A DNA stretch of 34,635 nucleotides. Origin: CAYUWM01 sp964448395. Its GTDB lineage: Bacteria > Chloroflexota > Dehalococcoidia > E44-bin15. Below, piece by piece: positions 34,411 to 34,635 of the stretch. The stretch spans positions 1-34,635 of the forward strand of contig CAYUWM010000013.1 in NCBI GenBank assembly GCA_964448395.1, read 5' to 3'. How positions within the stretch are numbered: the first letter of the stretch is position 1; each line of letters starts with the position of its first letter. Under the pieces are notes generated by a model that saw nothing but the letters and a program-made list of their open reading frames with translations, was not told the DNA's origin and made no database searches. Both the position numbers and the translations under genes were made by a program.

Positions 34411-34635
34411 CTAGTGAGAGTGGGTGTGATGCAGTCTGTCACCGTCGCCCCACAGGTGCAGGTGAGAGGCGGTACCGATCAGCTGCACTGTATAGGGATG
34501 CCGGGGCTCAGTAACAATACGATTCGAAGGACCCTGCTCCACAATCTTTCCGTCAAGCATGACGGCGATCCTGTCGCTAACCTTCCGTGCCATCGCAATG
34601 TCGTGGGTGATAAACAGCATGCTTAACCCGCGCTG
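34411..34635 (-). CDS. Oligopeptide/dipeptide ABC transporter ATP-binding protein (C-terminal part)
   Basis: The frame is open to the right edge of the window, so the N-terminal majority, including Walker A, signature and Walker B motifs, lies outside. The visible part has the switch His (LFITHDIAMARKVSD), IAVMLDGKIVEQG and the EPRHPYTVQLI block that marks Opp/Dpp-type ATPases, where the C-terminal tail often binds an Fe-S cluster. Here the tail is short and His-rich (HLHLWGDGDRLHHTHSH) with no Cys. The substrate is unknown. A weak TGAGGTA/TACCTCA inverted repeat lies after the stop. Confidence 0.85.
   Translation of the reverse strand, partial: QRGLSMLFITHDIAMARKVSDRIAVMLDGKIVEQGPSNRIVTEPRHPYTVQLIGTASHLHLWGDGDRLHHTHSH

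Overview
The window is bacterial: short-gap operons, Shine-Dalgarno sites, sigma70-like promoters and a tRNA with no encoded CCA. The lineage cannot be fixed from sequence alone. A MetV-like C1-metabolism protein, a B12-binding radical SAM enzyme, GT2-GtrA fusions and high but uneven GC would fit an uncultured anaerobe, perhaps Chloroflexota (Dehalococcoidia-like). That placement is inference.

Left end (1-1200): the 3' part of a thiolase-fold gene that has lost every canonical thiolase catalytic residue, closed by a strong intrinsic terminator.

Glycan region (about 1206-22457, all + strand): a promoter at 1206-1234 opens a long surface-polysaccharide cluster. It encodes a Wzx-like flippase, GT2 and GT4 glycosyltransferases, a B12/radical SAM enzyme, a Gfo/Idh/MocA oxidoreductase, methyltransferases (one a Zn-ribbon plus double-methyltransferase fusion), a polyprenyl-phosphate GT2, a hexapeptide acyltransferase, an NDP-sugar dehydratase, a DegT/DnrJ aminotransferase and an SMR-like small transporter. 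Two tandem membrane proteins of about 1,100 residues follow, GT-C-like with carbohydrate-binding-like outer domains, and then a GT2-GtrA fusion. The dehydratase, aminotransferase and acyltransferase together suggest an N-acylated amino-deoxysugar. The GT2-GtrA fusion and the two GT-C-like proteins suggest a module that makes, flips and uses a polyprenyl-linked sugar outside the membrane. Further promoters lie at 8678 and 14486; the second has a 16-base palindrome just downstream.

Boundary (22479-22591): tRNA-Lys(TTT) with its own promoter. To its right the DNA becomes clearly more GC-rich: by hand count the 60-base line at 18601 has 22 G/C and the line at 28021 has 43.

Right part (22752-34635): a minus-strand pair (Cache-domain lipoprotein and a 68-residue Cys-motif protein) whose genes share a near-identical 49-base start region; a divergent soluble four-PAS histidine kinase; an operon of a STAS-DUF1990-like fusion and a CrtI-like FAD oxidoreductase; and an operon of MaoC-like hydratase, SDR, DUF1330 and MetV-like protein. 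A convergent P-type ATPase with the Ca2+-pump ligand set follows, then the C-terminal end of an oligopeptide ABC ATPase. Four promoters in this part share a TTGACA-17/18-TAYCATT pattern. No CRISPR array, insertion sequence, integrase, phage gene or rRNA was seen.
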